Shown here: positions 50,301-60,788 of the stretch, one piece after another
Layout: each line of letters starts with the position of its first letter
Position numbering within the stretch: position 1 is the first letter of the stretch
DNA from: Chondrilla cf. caribensis
Taxonomy: Eukaryota > Porifera > Demospongiae > Chondrillida > Chondrillidae
DNA length: 64,000 nucleotides
Direction of reading: 5' to 3'
Assembly (NCBI GenBank): GCA_964020155.1
Contig: OZ026559.1
Span: forward strand, 2,501,845 to 2,565,844
Made by a program: the position numbers and the translations under genes
Notes under the pieces: model-generated
The model's database searches: none
Seen by the model: only the letters and a program-made list of their open reading frames with translations
Told to the model about the DNA's origin: nothing

Positions 50301-51635
50301 CATGCCCACTGTACACTGTAAACACTATATGGAAACCTGTCTCACAATATTCGTCCCCTCCCCATTTCCTGTATCCCCGAACCGAACATTTAATAAATAT
50401 TTGGTTCCCTGGACTATACACATTACTGAAATATTCGGTCCAACTCTGTAATATTCATTCCCCTTGAATTAGATGGGCTGTGTTACTCACCAACCTTAAC
50501 AGTTGGTCTTTCATCAACATTACCTCTCTGTAGCCAACACTCGATTGTGATGCTGATGATCAAATAATGAATAGAAGAATTGTCCCATTTAGTGATATAG
50601 TAGTAATACGTTACAAAGTTCTTATATATGTACATATACTAACACTTGGCTCCTATCACCATTGCATGTTGCCAACAATGTTGCACTGTTGATTGCCGTT
50701 GGTTTTCTATCTCACGAAACACGTTTGATCCTGCATTGAAATGGGAGGATAGAGTTTGCCGGTCTCAGATGTTATAGCCTCTTCTGAAAGGTCTTCTTTG
50801 AGTTAAGCAACTTCATTGCTTTCATTCATAGTCCGAAAGTAGATACGTACATATTCTCCTCTCCTCCAGCAGAATGTCACATTGCAAATATTTCAAAGGG
50901 GCAAAGTATTTCAGAGAATCTGTCCCCCCAGACTGAAAATTACAGGAGACAAAATATTTCATGTTTGAGCACCTGTCTACAGAGACCACACTTTCTTGGT
51001 TCCCTGGATGGATTTTATAGAAAAGGTTCCACTGTACATATACATTCCTGAGGAGGTTGGTTTTAATCCCGTTTGCAGACAATACCAAACCTGTCCACAA
51101 GATCCACCTAAATAACCATCTCATACAGAGAAAATATTTGCTGTGTCAGTTTTTAATATGTCTGGAGTCTACATCATAGATCTACTTTATATTTACTACC
51201 CCAATCTACCTACAGAGTAGAGTGGGATTCAGGGAGTGGGCGTGTTTACATGCCGTGACTCTTTAGCTATTGGCATCTGTCTTCGAATGTTCGACCATGC
51301 ACCTGTATATGGAGATGGCACTAACACTAACTTGTATCAATAGCTCAGTGCTAGAAATATCGAGGCCATCTTCCAGTTACCCCGTTTCGCCCTAAATAGG
51401 CCACCCAGGAACATTCGCCAGGAACATAACATTCTTTGTCCCATTGTAATACTGTAGGGTAATTGATGAGCTCTGAATTAAGGAAACCTCTGTAATTAAG
51501 ACATAAATTTAAGGTCCAAAGTGTTGAACCTTATCTAGACAGATTCCACTCCAAACCTTCCGACGAAATAAAAACCTACCAAGTTCCATATATTCCTGAT
51601 TTTCTACCCCTTCTCACGGCATAGTAAAAAGACAT
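44302..51635 (-). CDS. RNASEH1: Ribonuclease H1 (8 exons, 225 aa)
   Basis: Exons: 51635-51580, 50142-50039, 47946-47888, 47136-47012, 46516-46471, 46087-46003, 44958-44834, 44379-44302; all GT/AG, all in phase. Exons 1-2 encode the hybrid-binding domain: FYYAVRRGRKSGIYGTW, then KASYKKFSSRSEAESFVRGG. Exon 3 is a linker. Exons 4-8 are the catalytic domain with VYSDGS (Asp), QTNQRAELV (Glu), LRTDSAY (Asp), VHVPAHKG and NEEADKLA (Asp), the four acidic residues needed for metal-dependent cleavage of RNA in RNA/DNA hybrids. The substrate-handling WKTYGGQDVKNKEDL block is present. The protein is shorter than vertebrate RNase H1 because the linker is short, and it starts directly at the binding domain. 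No mitochondrial targeting peptide is visible from this ATG, so a nuclear form is favoured. Confidence 0.9.
44650..44725. repeat. Short inverted repeat in RNASEH1 last intron
   Basis: CTGGTTTATCCAACACAT near 44669 is mirrored by ATGTCTGGATAAACCAG near 44700, with outer GTACC/GGTAC-like ends. It resembles a small pogo/Tigger-type MITE. Confidence 0.5.
48336..48996 (+). mobile_element. 5'-truncated LINE fragment with 15-bp target duplication
   Basis: Flanked by GATAAGCTGGTAGGA (48321-48335) and GATAAGCCGGTAGGA (48997-49011), one mismatch. It contains the C-terminal part of a reverse transcriptase: VNWSKSNAMVFSRDP, then in another frame VYMGVKLSEDGKIG, LTYGCESWVLKE and MKVMRKIAGVTRMD, a typical post-RT region. 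It is broken by a stop near 48438 and by frame changes. The 3' end is a GATT repeat tail, as in RTE-like elements. It lies in RNASEH1 intron 2, opposite to the gene. Confidence 0.75.
49263..49665. repeat. 54-bp minisatellite, about 7.5 units
   Basis: Unit GGTAGTGCTCCCATACACTA ... CAGTCAGACCTCTTTACAAC ... ATCACCCTT. Since 54 is a multiple of three it stays open on both strands (repeated VVLPYTSIQSDLFTTSPL), but there is no gene context. It lies inside RNASEH1 intron 2. Confidence 0.9.
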
Positions 51636-52215
51636 TTCGACTCGATAGACAAGTAGCTGGTCTCACTGGGACGGTTTACAGGCTGCGCTTAGACTTGGCT
51701 GGAACAGACATTTTTGATGTGAAGCTTGCGCAATTCATGTCGTTGCCACGTGATTCGCACAAGCGGACATGCATTGTTAATTTTATGAAGAGGCGATAAT
51801 GTACTTTGTGAAAGGAATTTATGATATAGCGTACCTAGTGTAGTTCAGGTACAACGTTTAAACACAATTTCACACACGCACACACACAAACATCAATATC
51901 ACAATACTGTAGTATGTCTATACTCTGTGTACTCACACACACGTGTAAACTGTCACAAATACACCCATCCAAACATGTGAAATGATTGTGATTACAATAA
52001 CTACAAAAAGTAAATTCCAACACAGCACTGACTGTTTCAGGGCATGCACACACAAACACACACACATGCTACCAACACACACACAATAATGTCTACAGCT
52101 ACTTGTGTGTATAGTATATTTTTTAGTGGGCTGTGTGTGTGTGTATGTGTGTTCGTCTGTGTTGGTTGTGGGTATGCATGTTAATAAGTCAATTTGGTAA
52201 TGATAATGATTATTG
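51636..52215. other. RNASEH1 upstream region
   Basis: No coding signal. The first 150 bases upstream of the RNASEH1 ATG have a raised CpG content and probably hold its 5' UTR and promoter; no TATA box is obvious. Confidence 0.4.
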
Positions 52216-52236
52216 TGACACACACACACACACACA

Positions 52237-52296
<60 letters not shown>

Positions 52297-52297
52297 T

Positions 52298-52330
<33 letters not shown>

Positions 52331-52332
52331 CA

Positions 52333-52400
<68 letters not shown>

Positions 52401-52432
52401 CACACACATACACACACACACACAAACACACA

Positions 52433-52502
<70 letters not shown>

Positions 52503-52515
52503 CACACACACATAC
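52216..52515. repeat. CA/GT microsatellite, about 300 bp
   Basis: (CA)n with GACA, TACA and AAACA interruptions. Frames across it are artefacts. Confidence 0.95.
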
Positions 52516-52549
52516 ACAAATGTGCGAATGTGCAGAATCACAGATTTGC

Positions 52550-52610
52550 CACTCCTTATATACCCGCTGGACACTTCAAATTTCGCGCCATAATGACGTC
52601 AGAATATTGA
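52550..52610. promoter_or_regulatory. Candidate promoter cluster: TATA, E2F/CHR-like, CRE
   Basis: Within 60 bases: CTTATATACCC (TATA-like either way) at 52555-52565, TTCAAATTTCGCGCC (TTTCGCGC matches an E2F site; TTTGAA on the other strand next to it resembles a CHR element), and a perfect CRE TGACGTCA at 52594-52601. CpG-rich sequence continues to about 52800. AAAAAGGTAAAGT at 52766-52778 is a plausible 5'-UTR donor for the plus-strand receptor gene, whose acceptor may be AAATAAACAG near 53550. Ownership of the promoter is not settled. Confidence 0.4.
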
Positions 52611-53566
52611 TCGAAACCCATTGCGTTGCCGTGTTGGCGAATACGTTATAAGATCATCGGAACGCATAACAAACGCGATCGAAAATTGCATCGTAACATC
52701 CGAATACAACTCGATACAGCAATTTGAAATACATCATCGCAATCAGTACAGGAAAAGAAAAGCGAATAAAAAGGTAAAGTGACCCCGAACTGCCGACGGG
52801 GTCTGTTATTCCGTGTTTCTGACTTGTCCATACATATGAATAGAGCGATCATCACCTATAGAGGTAGAATAAACAAACGAATGCAATGTAAAATTTCGTA
52901 TGTGACATTGAAAGAACAGTTCACCTTGAAAATACGCTTTCTTGGTAGCACAATCATCATCAAGTGTTGCTGATGGTAGTCAAGTATCAATAAGAGTATT
53001 GTCTTACGCAATCATGTGCTTAATAGAGCAAGTATAGTATAGACCATGCAGTTTTACCTCATACATTGGAGTAAAAGGTATATAAATACATTCAATCGAC
53101 TGTACAGTTGGAGCTCCATTTATAAAACTAGAATTGATAGGTCATATACCCACCAAAATGCATGCAATAAGCCTTTTCCCATCCACAACTATATTGCATT
53201 TGAGCATTGACCTCTGAAATCATTAATTTTACTTCTGTTGTGTACGTAGCTGCAGGATGTCACTATGAACAGGTAAACATGGAAAAGAAACGTCATGAAT
53301 ATGCTAATTTGTCACAACAGTGACCCCTGGCTGGGGGTCGTCATTTATATGCAGAATAGGGACAACGCCCCCGAATCTCCTACCAGAGAGATCCTTCCCG
53401 TCATTTGATGATCCAGATACAAATCAAGATTACTAGTACATCTCGTACGGCCGGTACACATGGCGCGCTTACGAGCCTGAGCCTGAAGAATAGTCAGCCG
53501 TGAGACCATTACCTCAGTAGGTTACTGTCATTTCGAGCTTCCAAATAAACAGACACTTAAACCCTC

Positions 53567-54985
53567 ATGCTACCACCGGTGGAGAACATCACTTCGTCCG
53601 ATGAACTGAGTCAAATATGTCCATTGGCTAACAGGACTCTGACACCCAGAATTTGGACATTCGAATATTCAGGAGTCGGACCGCGTGCGATAGTGTTGAC
53701 TGTGGAGCTTCTAATTTACCTGACAGCTTTCTTTTGGAATTTGTTCATCATCGTCTACATGCTTGTGAAACGAGAAAAGTTGAAGGATCCGCCCAATGTG
53801 TTTCTATTCTCCCTGAGCGCTATCGATCTCACGGCTACTTTACTTACAGCCCCATTCTATATGGGGACCGTCCTGAAGGGTGAGTGGGTTTTTGGCGGAG
53901 ACGATTGTACTCGTCAGTCAGTATGCGAGGCCGTGGGTTTCATATTGTCGTGGCTCCTCTTATATCAGACGGACATCATAGCAGCCATGGCCTTCGACCG
54001 ATTCTTAGCTATTGCAAAACCATTACATTATAAACAATACCTCACATGGAGAAGGGCGTTATTGATAGTCTTGGTGGCGTTTGTGTTTGCTCTTATCCCT
54101 TCTGTTACTCCCTTGTTTGGATTCGGTGTATTTTTCTTTGAAAGAAGACTTGGTGCATGTTTGTTCCGATGGAGCGAACAGATGTTCTATGTTGCTTTTT
54201 TCCTTGTTCTCTTGCTCATTCCTATCGGCATCATCACTGTATTCACTGTTATCACATACTGGAAGATCAGATCCTTTCTCAAGCGTAGATTTTATCATCA
54301 CACACGTCGATATACAGCGAGATCAGAGTTACTAAGGGTGACACGTAGCTATAATGCAGTACAGCGTAACGTATTGTGGTTGTTTACAGCCTTGCTGGCC
54401 ATTTTAGCTGTGTGTTGGCTTCCGGGCATAGTAACTGCACTTGTCAGTATGGGTGTTACAGTGGGTCATATTCCCGGCCCTGTATTTCTAACTGATTTAC
54501 TTTTTGTACTAGCCAATATTGCTGCAAATCCCATCACACATGCTATATTCAGCAAAGACATTAGAAGTGTTTTAAAGAGAGTGGTGAAGTTCTTTTGTTG
54601 CTTTTGGTGCTGTTGTAGGAGAACAAGACCCATCAATTCTAATTCCGTTTCATCCAGTAATCCTAATAACCATAGCAACAATGACAGTATGCCAGGGGTA
54701 AACATGACCAGTAATGTTGCTGCTGATGACATTACTCCTTTGCCCACCATTGGCCAAACAGAACATGCATTGGAATCTAACCATACTGATGCCTGCTGTG
54801 ATATGAGATCACAAATCGAGAATGATGTGACACAAACCATTTCCATTCACCTTTCTAACAATTTTGACGGTATATCGTTGAATAGCATGAGTGCAAAATC
54901 TCACAGTATCTGTACACTATCATCTATTTATATAACAGTAAACCAGCTACATTATACAGAGATGTTAGATAACAAGCAAAATTAA
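53567..54985 (+). CDS. Rhodopsin-like (class A) GPCR 1, intronless coding sequence, 472 aa
   Basis: ATG at 53567. N-terminus with two N-glycosylation sequons (NIT at 7, NRT at 22), then seven hydrophobic segments. Class A landmarks: TM1 Asn in FFWNLF (58), TM2 LSAIDLT (Asp 87), TM3 Cys 120 and DRF (144-146, DRY variant), TM6 CWLP (283-286), TM7 NPITHAIF (321-328, NPxxY variant lacking the Tyr), and a Cys-rich cluster after TM7 likely to be palmitoylated. Cys 198 in loop 2 can pair with Cys 120. The tail of about 130 residues is Ser/Asn/Thr-rich. It couples a ligand I cannot name to G proteins at the plasma membrane. The paralogue at 58853 shares most of the TM core. Confidence 0.85.
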   Translation: MLPPVENITSSDELSQICPLANRTLTPRIWTFEYSGVGPRAIVLTVELLIYLTAFFWNLFIIVYMLVKREKLKDPPNVFLFSLSAIDLTATLLTAPFYMGTVLKGEWVFGGDDCTRQSVCEAVGFILSWLLLYQTDIIAAMAFDRFLAIAKPLHYKQYLTWRRALLIVLVAFVFALIPSVTPLFGFGVFFFERRLGACLFRWSEQMFYVAFFLVLLLIPIGIITVFTVITYWKIRSFLKRRFYHHTRRYTARSELLRVTRSYNAVQRNVLWLFTALLAILAVCWLPGIVTALVSMGVTVGHIPGPVFLTDLLFVLANIAANPITHAIFSKDIRSVLKRVVKFFCCFWCCCRRTRPINSNSVSSSNPNNHSNNDSMPGVNMTSNVAADDITPLPTIGQTEHALESNHTDACCDMRSQIENDVTQTISIHLSNNFDGISLNSMSAKSHSICTLSSIYITVNQLHYTEMLDNKQN

Positions 54986-55609
54986 GCCCAGTTACTAATC
55001 ATTGTATCCAGCAACCTATTACCCAATTCAATAATTTACTTTGTATTATTTTTTCTATTGGAAAAGCATACAAGCAATGGTATGTAGAAAAGATATGGTT
55101 CACTGAAGCAATTCAACCCCACTCATTCCATGTTAGAGCATGCAAGCATGTAAACTCTTGTATTGCATCATAGTGGAAATTTCGAAGTTATATTTTTACA
55201 AACTATACACAACATGACAACAACAACATACACTGATACAGATACATCAAAATCATATGCATGGGAAATATTATATGCACATTCACAGGTTTTAGGGTTG
55301 ACTACATACTGCAGTTCGGGCACACAAGTGCACACAAACGCACACGCATATTATGTACGCACACACAAGTGCACACAAATGCACACGCATATTATGTACG
55401 CACACATACAAACAAACACATGCTCTCTCACACACACATTTGGAATGCGTTGGGTAAGGTCGCCCTGTAGCTGGTTGGGGAAAAATATTTGTACTTGTAT
55501 ACACTGTATGCATGTAACAATATCTTCTCTATACACTTGACAATATCATTCATGGTCATTAAAATCAAAATTATGTATGTTTTATAGTATAAAGTAATAA
55601 TAATTAATT

Positions 55610-55660
55610 ATTGTGGATATTAATACTTAACAACATTGTTAAGTATTAATATTCACAATA
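55610..55660. repeat. 51-bp hairpin palindrome
   Basis: ATTGTGGATATTAATACTTA continues to ACAA, then CATT or less as loop, then the inverted copy TTGTTAAGTATTAATATTCA. AT-rich and nearly perfect. Confidence 0.8.
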
Positions 55661-55854
55661 GGTCACAATTTAATCTCTGTACATATTATAATTATAGTTT
55701 TGATTATAATGGCATTTGTTTGTTGTGTATATTATGTTTGCTCAGTATTTATTCCTTTTTTTTTCAATTGTGGTATGCATACTATTATATTATCCCATTT
55801 TAGATTACTTCATATATCTCAAAACCATGTATAAATCATATCTCCTAAAGTAAA

Positions 55855-56048
55855 TACCGTATAGCGGGAAATTTTTGCAGGACAAACTTTTGTGGATTTC
55901 ACAATTGACCTTACATACGCAAAAATAAAATCTGTGAATTAGCCATTCTCGTTGTTCAATCGTATGACTGTGGCCAGCATCCGCGAATTTTCATTTTTGG
56001 AGTCATCCACGAAAAGTTTGTCCCACGAAAATTTCCCATTATATGGTA
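55855..56048. mobile_element. MITE with about 45-bp terminal inverted repeats
   Basis: Left end TACCGTATAGCGGGAAATTT and right end the complement of TACCATATAATGGGAAATTT; both continue into a GGACAAACTTTT block. 194 bp, no coding sequence. Confidence 0.8.
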
Positions 56049-58149
56049 ATTCAATTCATTCATGATTGATCATGCTCAATCAATATGGATGATCATGCAC
56101 AGTTCAACATGACTTTCTGTAAAACAGTTCGGTGTTAGCGTGGGCATCTGAATACTTCCCATGTAACAAAAACAGTTATGGTTATGTAAGCTTATATTTA
56201 ACCTGGGGAAGCCACCAGCCAGGGAGCTACTATACTAGGCACTCAGTCAAGCAATATTGTATATAAGAGCTTAAAAAGTAGATAAGGTGGTAATAATATA
56301 TTATGGAATACTACAAATGTACTAATGAAATTTTATGCAAGGAAGTTAATGAAAGAGACGAATAAAGAATTAGCAGATTCACTCAAGCAATAAAGAGAAT
56401 AATAGAGCATGCCATGCAAAGTTTTATAAGATTTAAAATATCATTCCATGGCAAATTAAACTTTGTATCAGGAGGCATTGTTGAAAAATTAAGAGTATGT
56501 AAGTCTTGAAAAGGAAGACAGGAATTTAGTCACACACACTAATGTGGGTACATATTGAAGCCAAAGTGAGACAGCAGATATACTGAAGGTCTTTTGTCTA
56601 AAGGAAGACTTGACAGGAGAACGCTTTTAAGTAATATAAGTGACAAGAACCAGTAATGTGGCAAGAAGGAGTTTAGAAGAAGGTAGATAGGTAAGGATGT
56701 GCATACATATGAGGAGAGGCATGGTTTGTGCTTCATGAACATGATTTGTGTGAGGTGGAGTTATCTACAAATATATAGAGTGTGGATATAACTCTATAAT
56801 TCCTTCCACATGGCATTTGTAATTTTAGTAACACTCCTGATAAGGAGCAATTCTTCAACCAAATGCAATGTTGAAAACAATCAGTTTTCTGTTTGGTCCA
56901 ACTATTCCATACAATATAGCCAAAACTTGTGAGGATACAAGACTTGAGACAGAGGACAAGACGGAAGCAAGGAAGAAACCAAAAAGAAGTCTGAGAGAAG
57001 ATTCATGCTATGTGAATTTTATAATCTACTTATTTCTCTGGAAATTACATGATAGTACCAATTCGAGTATCTTTAGTCTGGACATGTGATGATAATATGC
57101 ATGCAGCTATATATAAAAGATTACTATAATTGTTTGTTCCACTCAATAATTATATTGTATATTAGTATCTGGCTTTGTTGTCTCGGAATAAAACTGCAGT
57201 ACAACTTGAGAAATGAGTCTGCAATTTAGTCCAATGGTATACCCTGCATAAATACTCAATCAGTGTTGAATGTGATCAAACTTCTGTGAGGCTTAATTGA
57301 CCCACTCTCCCAGACTATATACTCTTTTAGGAACTGCTAGTACTATTCTTACAATCCTCAATAACATTGATTAGGATACACACTTAAAGTGATAATATTA
57401 CCTAATATTATTGTCTGAATGTTTACATTATTAATAAGGAAAGTTAGAATAATGGTGTAAATTAATTATGTCAGTAGGGATACACAGAAGGAAAACATCG
57501 CTTTCCTTGAGGATGAAACACCATTGAAATACTGCTGATTCAGAATTGAATGTAAAATGAAACCTAGCTATATAGCTAGTACCATTGTCAATTCATCATG
57601 GTCTAGGTTAATTTCCATACAACAGCCTGCACATCCAGTGATGCTGTATCTGACATAAAAGCCTGCATGTGTGCTTGTAAGTGTGTTAGTGTGTGTATGT
57701 GCATGGATCCCTGAGATTCTCTCTTTAAACATGTCACCATTAATTATAACAAACCATGTCATACATGCACATGTATGTACATACATTACTGCATGGAGTT
57801 GAAATACATAGATAGTAATGGGAAACACTCACTAAGCATTGGAATACTGTACAAAAATGGATGATATCCAGCTAAAATAAAAACAAAAAGCACACACATG
57901 CAACAAAATAACATTGAAAACACATGCAACGTGCAACATGATCAAAAAAGTCAAAATTATATTAGGTGACGGACCTGTAACCAGCAGGTCTGCCATCTGA
58001 ATGGTTGAAAATATCAGCTTCTGACTGGTTTACACACTTCATGATAGTTGTGAACCAAAGTCACTGGGGAGAGTAAACTAACTTGTGTGGCTATTTTTCT
58101 AGGTGCTAGTACATTTTCAACCTTGTTGGTTGTGCAATGTATGTATACT

Positions 58150-58442
58150 GGCAACCTGAAAGCTACCAAGTGTAGGGGTGGGGATTGCTGCAGCCTGGAG
58201 TCCTGGATGGACATTATGGTGCCATCACTCAGGGCTGTACCTCATCTCTCTCATCTCATGGGTCTTGCAAGCCCACAGATGAGTAACCTCTCTGCATGAG
58301 GAGGCCATGTGGTTGGGGTGTTGGGGCATGTGTCCCGACTGCCAATGGGGTCCCTTGTCCTGATGCCTCCTGCTGGCTCACCCCCTTGAATTGGGGGCCA
58401 CATAGCCAAAGTTGGCAGTGGTAATACAAGTACAAGTACAAG
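58150..58442 (+). mobile_element. Possible tRNA-derived SINE or other short retroelement
   Basis: A GC-richer island with an A-box-like GGCCATGTGGTTGGGGTGTT followed by TGTCCCGACTGCCAATGGGG, ending in (AGTACA)n that passes straight into the GT array. A clear B box (GGTTCGANNC) is missing, so the assignment is tentative. Confidence 0.35.
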
Positions 58443-58539
<97 letters not shown>

Positions 58540-58544
58540 CTGTG

Positions 58545-58622
<78 letters not shown>

Positions 58623-58640
58623 TGTTTGTGTGTGTTTGTA
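58443..58640 (+). repeat. (GT)n microsatellite, about 200 bp
   Basis: Nearly pure GT with three TTTG/TCTG interruptions, directly after the AGTACA tail. Confidence 0.95.
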
Positions 58641-58852
58641 CAAAACCTTATTCACTATAGTTTTGTGAATATATGGTACACTGAGTACAGAAGCCCCTTG
58701 TGTGAATTTGCTATAGCGGATATGACATAATAATTGCATTCTTACTTCCTGTCTTTAGAGAGGTGTCAAACCAACCAACAGACGTAATAGTGTCAGGATA
58801 GTTTCTCCTCAATCGGTGCGCACGAAGAGAACTAGATTTTCGAGGATAAACA

Positions 58853-60259
58853 ATGGCTCTTCCGTCGTTAGAGAACATCAGTACATCCAATCGACTGTTA
58901 TGTGATGCCTCGTCTAACAGGACTCTGACACCCAGAATTTGGGCGTTCGAATATTCAGGAGTCGGACCGCGTGCAACAGTGTTGACTGTGGAGCTTCTAA
59001 TTTACCTGACGGCTTTCTTTTGGAATTTGTTCATCATCGTCTACATGCTTGTGAAACGAGAAAAGTTGAAGGATCCGCCCAATGTGTTTTTATTCTCCCT
59101 GAGCGTCATCAATCTCACAGCTACTTTACTTACAGCCCCATTCTATATGGGGACCGTCCTCTGGGGTGAGTGGTTTTTCGGTGGAGACGATTGTACTCGT
59201 CAGTCAGTGTGCAAAGCCGTGGGTTTCATATTGTCGTGGATCCTCTTATATCAGACGGACATCATAGCAGCTATGGCCTTCGACCGATTCTTAGCTATTG
59301 CCAAACCATTGCATTATAACGAGTACCTCACATGGAGAAGGGCGTTAGTGATAGTTTGTGTGGCGTTTGTGTTTGCTCTTATCCCTTCTGTTACTCCCTT
59401 GTTTGGATTCGGTGTGTTTTTCTTCGAAGGAAGACTTGGCGCGTGTTTATTTCGATGGACTAATCAGACGGGTTATGTTGCTTTTTTCCTTGTTCTCTTG
59501 CTCATTCCTATCGGCATCATCACTGTATTCACTGTTATCACATACTGGAAGATCAGATCCTTTCTCAAGCATAGATTTCATCACCACACACGTCGATATA
59601 CGGCGAGATCAGACTTACCAAGGCAACAACGCAACTATAATGCTGTGCAGCGTAACTTATTGTGGTTGTTTACAGCCTTACTGGCCATTTTAGCTGTATG
59701 TTGGTTTCCGGGCATAACATCTGCACTCGTTAGTGTGGCTATCGGAACAGAACGTATCCCCGGCCCTGTATTTCTCACGGCTTTGCTTTTTGTGCTAACC
59801 AATATCGCTGCTAATCCCATCATACATGCTATATTCAGCAGAGACATTAGAAACGTTATAATGAAAGTGGTGAAGTTCTTTTGTTGCTGTTGCAAGAAAG
59901 AAAGGACTGATTCAGACACGGTTCCATACAACAATAGCAAGGACCATTGTAAAAGCAATGAAACCATGTTGGAGACGAACACGGCCACTAATGGTGTTGT
60001 TAATGGTACCACTTGTAGGACCAACGCCCAAACGGAAGATACATTGGAATCTAACCCTACTGATGTCTGCTGTGATAATACATCACATAATGAGGAGAAT
60101 ATAACACAGTCTATCTCAGTTCAGTTTTCCGAACATTCTGGAGATGTATCTTCAAATACGAAGTCAAATAATGCATCCACTGCAGATATTTGTGGGAGGA
60201 ATAATGTCAGTTGGTCTCCTGAAACCGATGAAGGATTCGAGAGTGAAACAAAGCTTTAA
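58853..60259 (+). CDS. Rhodopsin-like (class A) GPCR 2, intronless, 468 aa
   Basis: ATG at 58853. Same framework as the receptor at 53567: NRTLTPRIW N-terminus, FFWNLF in TM1, LSVINLT in TM2 (the conserved Asp is replaced by Asn here), DRFLAIAKPLHY after TM3, CWFPG in TM6, NPIIHAIF in TM7, Cys-rich post-TM7 cluster. The C-terminal tail is largely different (ends DEGFESETKL). TM2 Asp to Asn removes the usual sodium-site residue, which often changes basal activity in class A receptors; that effect here is inference. A tandem duplicate of GPCR 1, same strand, 3.9 kb apart. Confidence 0.85.
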   Translation: MALPSLENISTSNRLLCDASSNRTLTPRIWAFEYSGVGPRATVLTVELLIYLTAFFWNLFIIVYMLVKREKLKDPPNVFLFSLSVINLTATLLTAPFYMGTVLWGEWFFGGDDCTRQSVCKAVGFILSWILLYQTDIIAAMAFDRFLAIAKPLHYNEYLTWRRALVIVCVAFVFALIPSVTPLFGFGVFFFEGRLGACLFRWTNQTGYVAFFLVLLLIPIGIITVFTVITYWKIRSFLKHRFHHHTRRYTARSDLPRQQRNYNAVQRNLLWLFTALLAILAVCWFPGITSALVSVAIGTERIPGPVFLTALLFVLTNIAANPIIHAIFSRDIRNVIMKVVKFFCCCCKKERTDSDTVPYNNSKDHCKSNETMLETNTATNGVVNGTTCRTNAQTEDTLESNPTDVCCDNTSHNEENITQSISVQFSEHSGDVSSNTKSNNASTADICGRNNVSWSPETDEGFESETKL

Positions 60260-60788
60260 ATTCCCAATTAACTGCAAATATACATTGAATTTTGGTTCTT
60301 TGTTGAGTTTATGTCTGATTGTAGATCCACGCTGTGTAGGATCTTTGATGTATACCAGTCCTGCGAGTTTTTCACCTGTATATCATGTGTTTTAATTTCT
60401 ATCTGTGATGCCCACTTCATTATTAATAAGTGAACACAATCTAGACTAATGTATTATTAATCTTTGTTTTGATGTGATCAGAAAAAAATGCATGTGTGTG
60501 AGACAGTCTATAATTATGATGCTTATTATAAACTTGTTACTCATTCCTCGTGAAATGGATTGAGTTCTGATATTTTACTGTCAAAGCAGGGTATTCTTGC
60601 ATGATATCATGGATATATGATATCATTACGGCATGTTTCTGAATTCAGCACTAGTACTCGGTTCTGCTAACGATCAGGCGAGATCTGAACTGAGTACATT
60701 CACCATTAGCCCAATTTTTATTGTAATACCACGTATATAACTATACAAATTGGGCCGCGACCAGGGACAAGACCACAGTCTGGTCTAC

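Larger units (their letters stand above)
54986..58852. other. Intergenic region between the two GPCR genes
   Basis: No gene supported. It contains a 39-bp tandem pair with GCATATTATGTACG (about 55326-55405), the palindrome at 55610-55660, the MITE at 55855-56048, a possible SINE at 58150-58442 and a GT array. TGCTTTCCTGTCTTTAG-like sequence just before 58759 is a plausible 5'-UTR acceptor for the second receptor. Confidence 0.5.
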
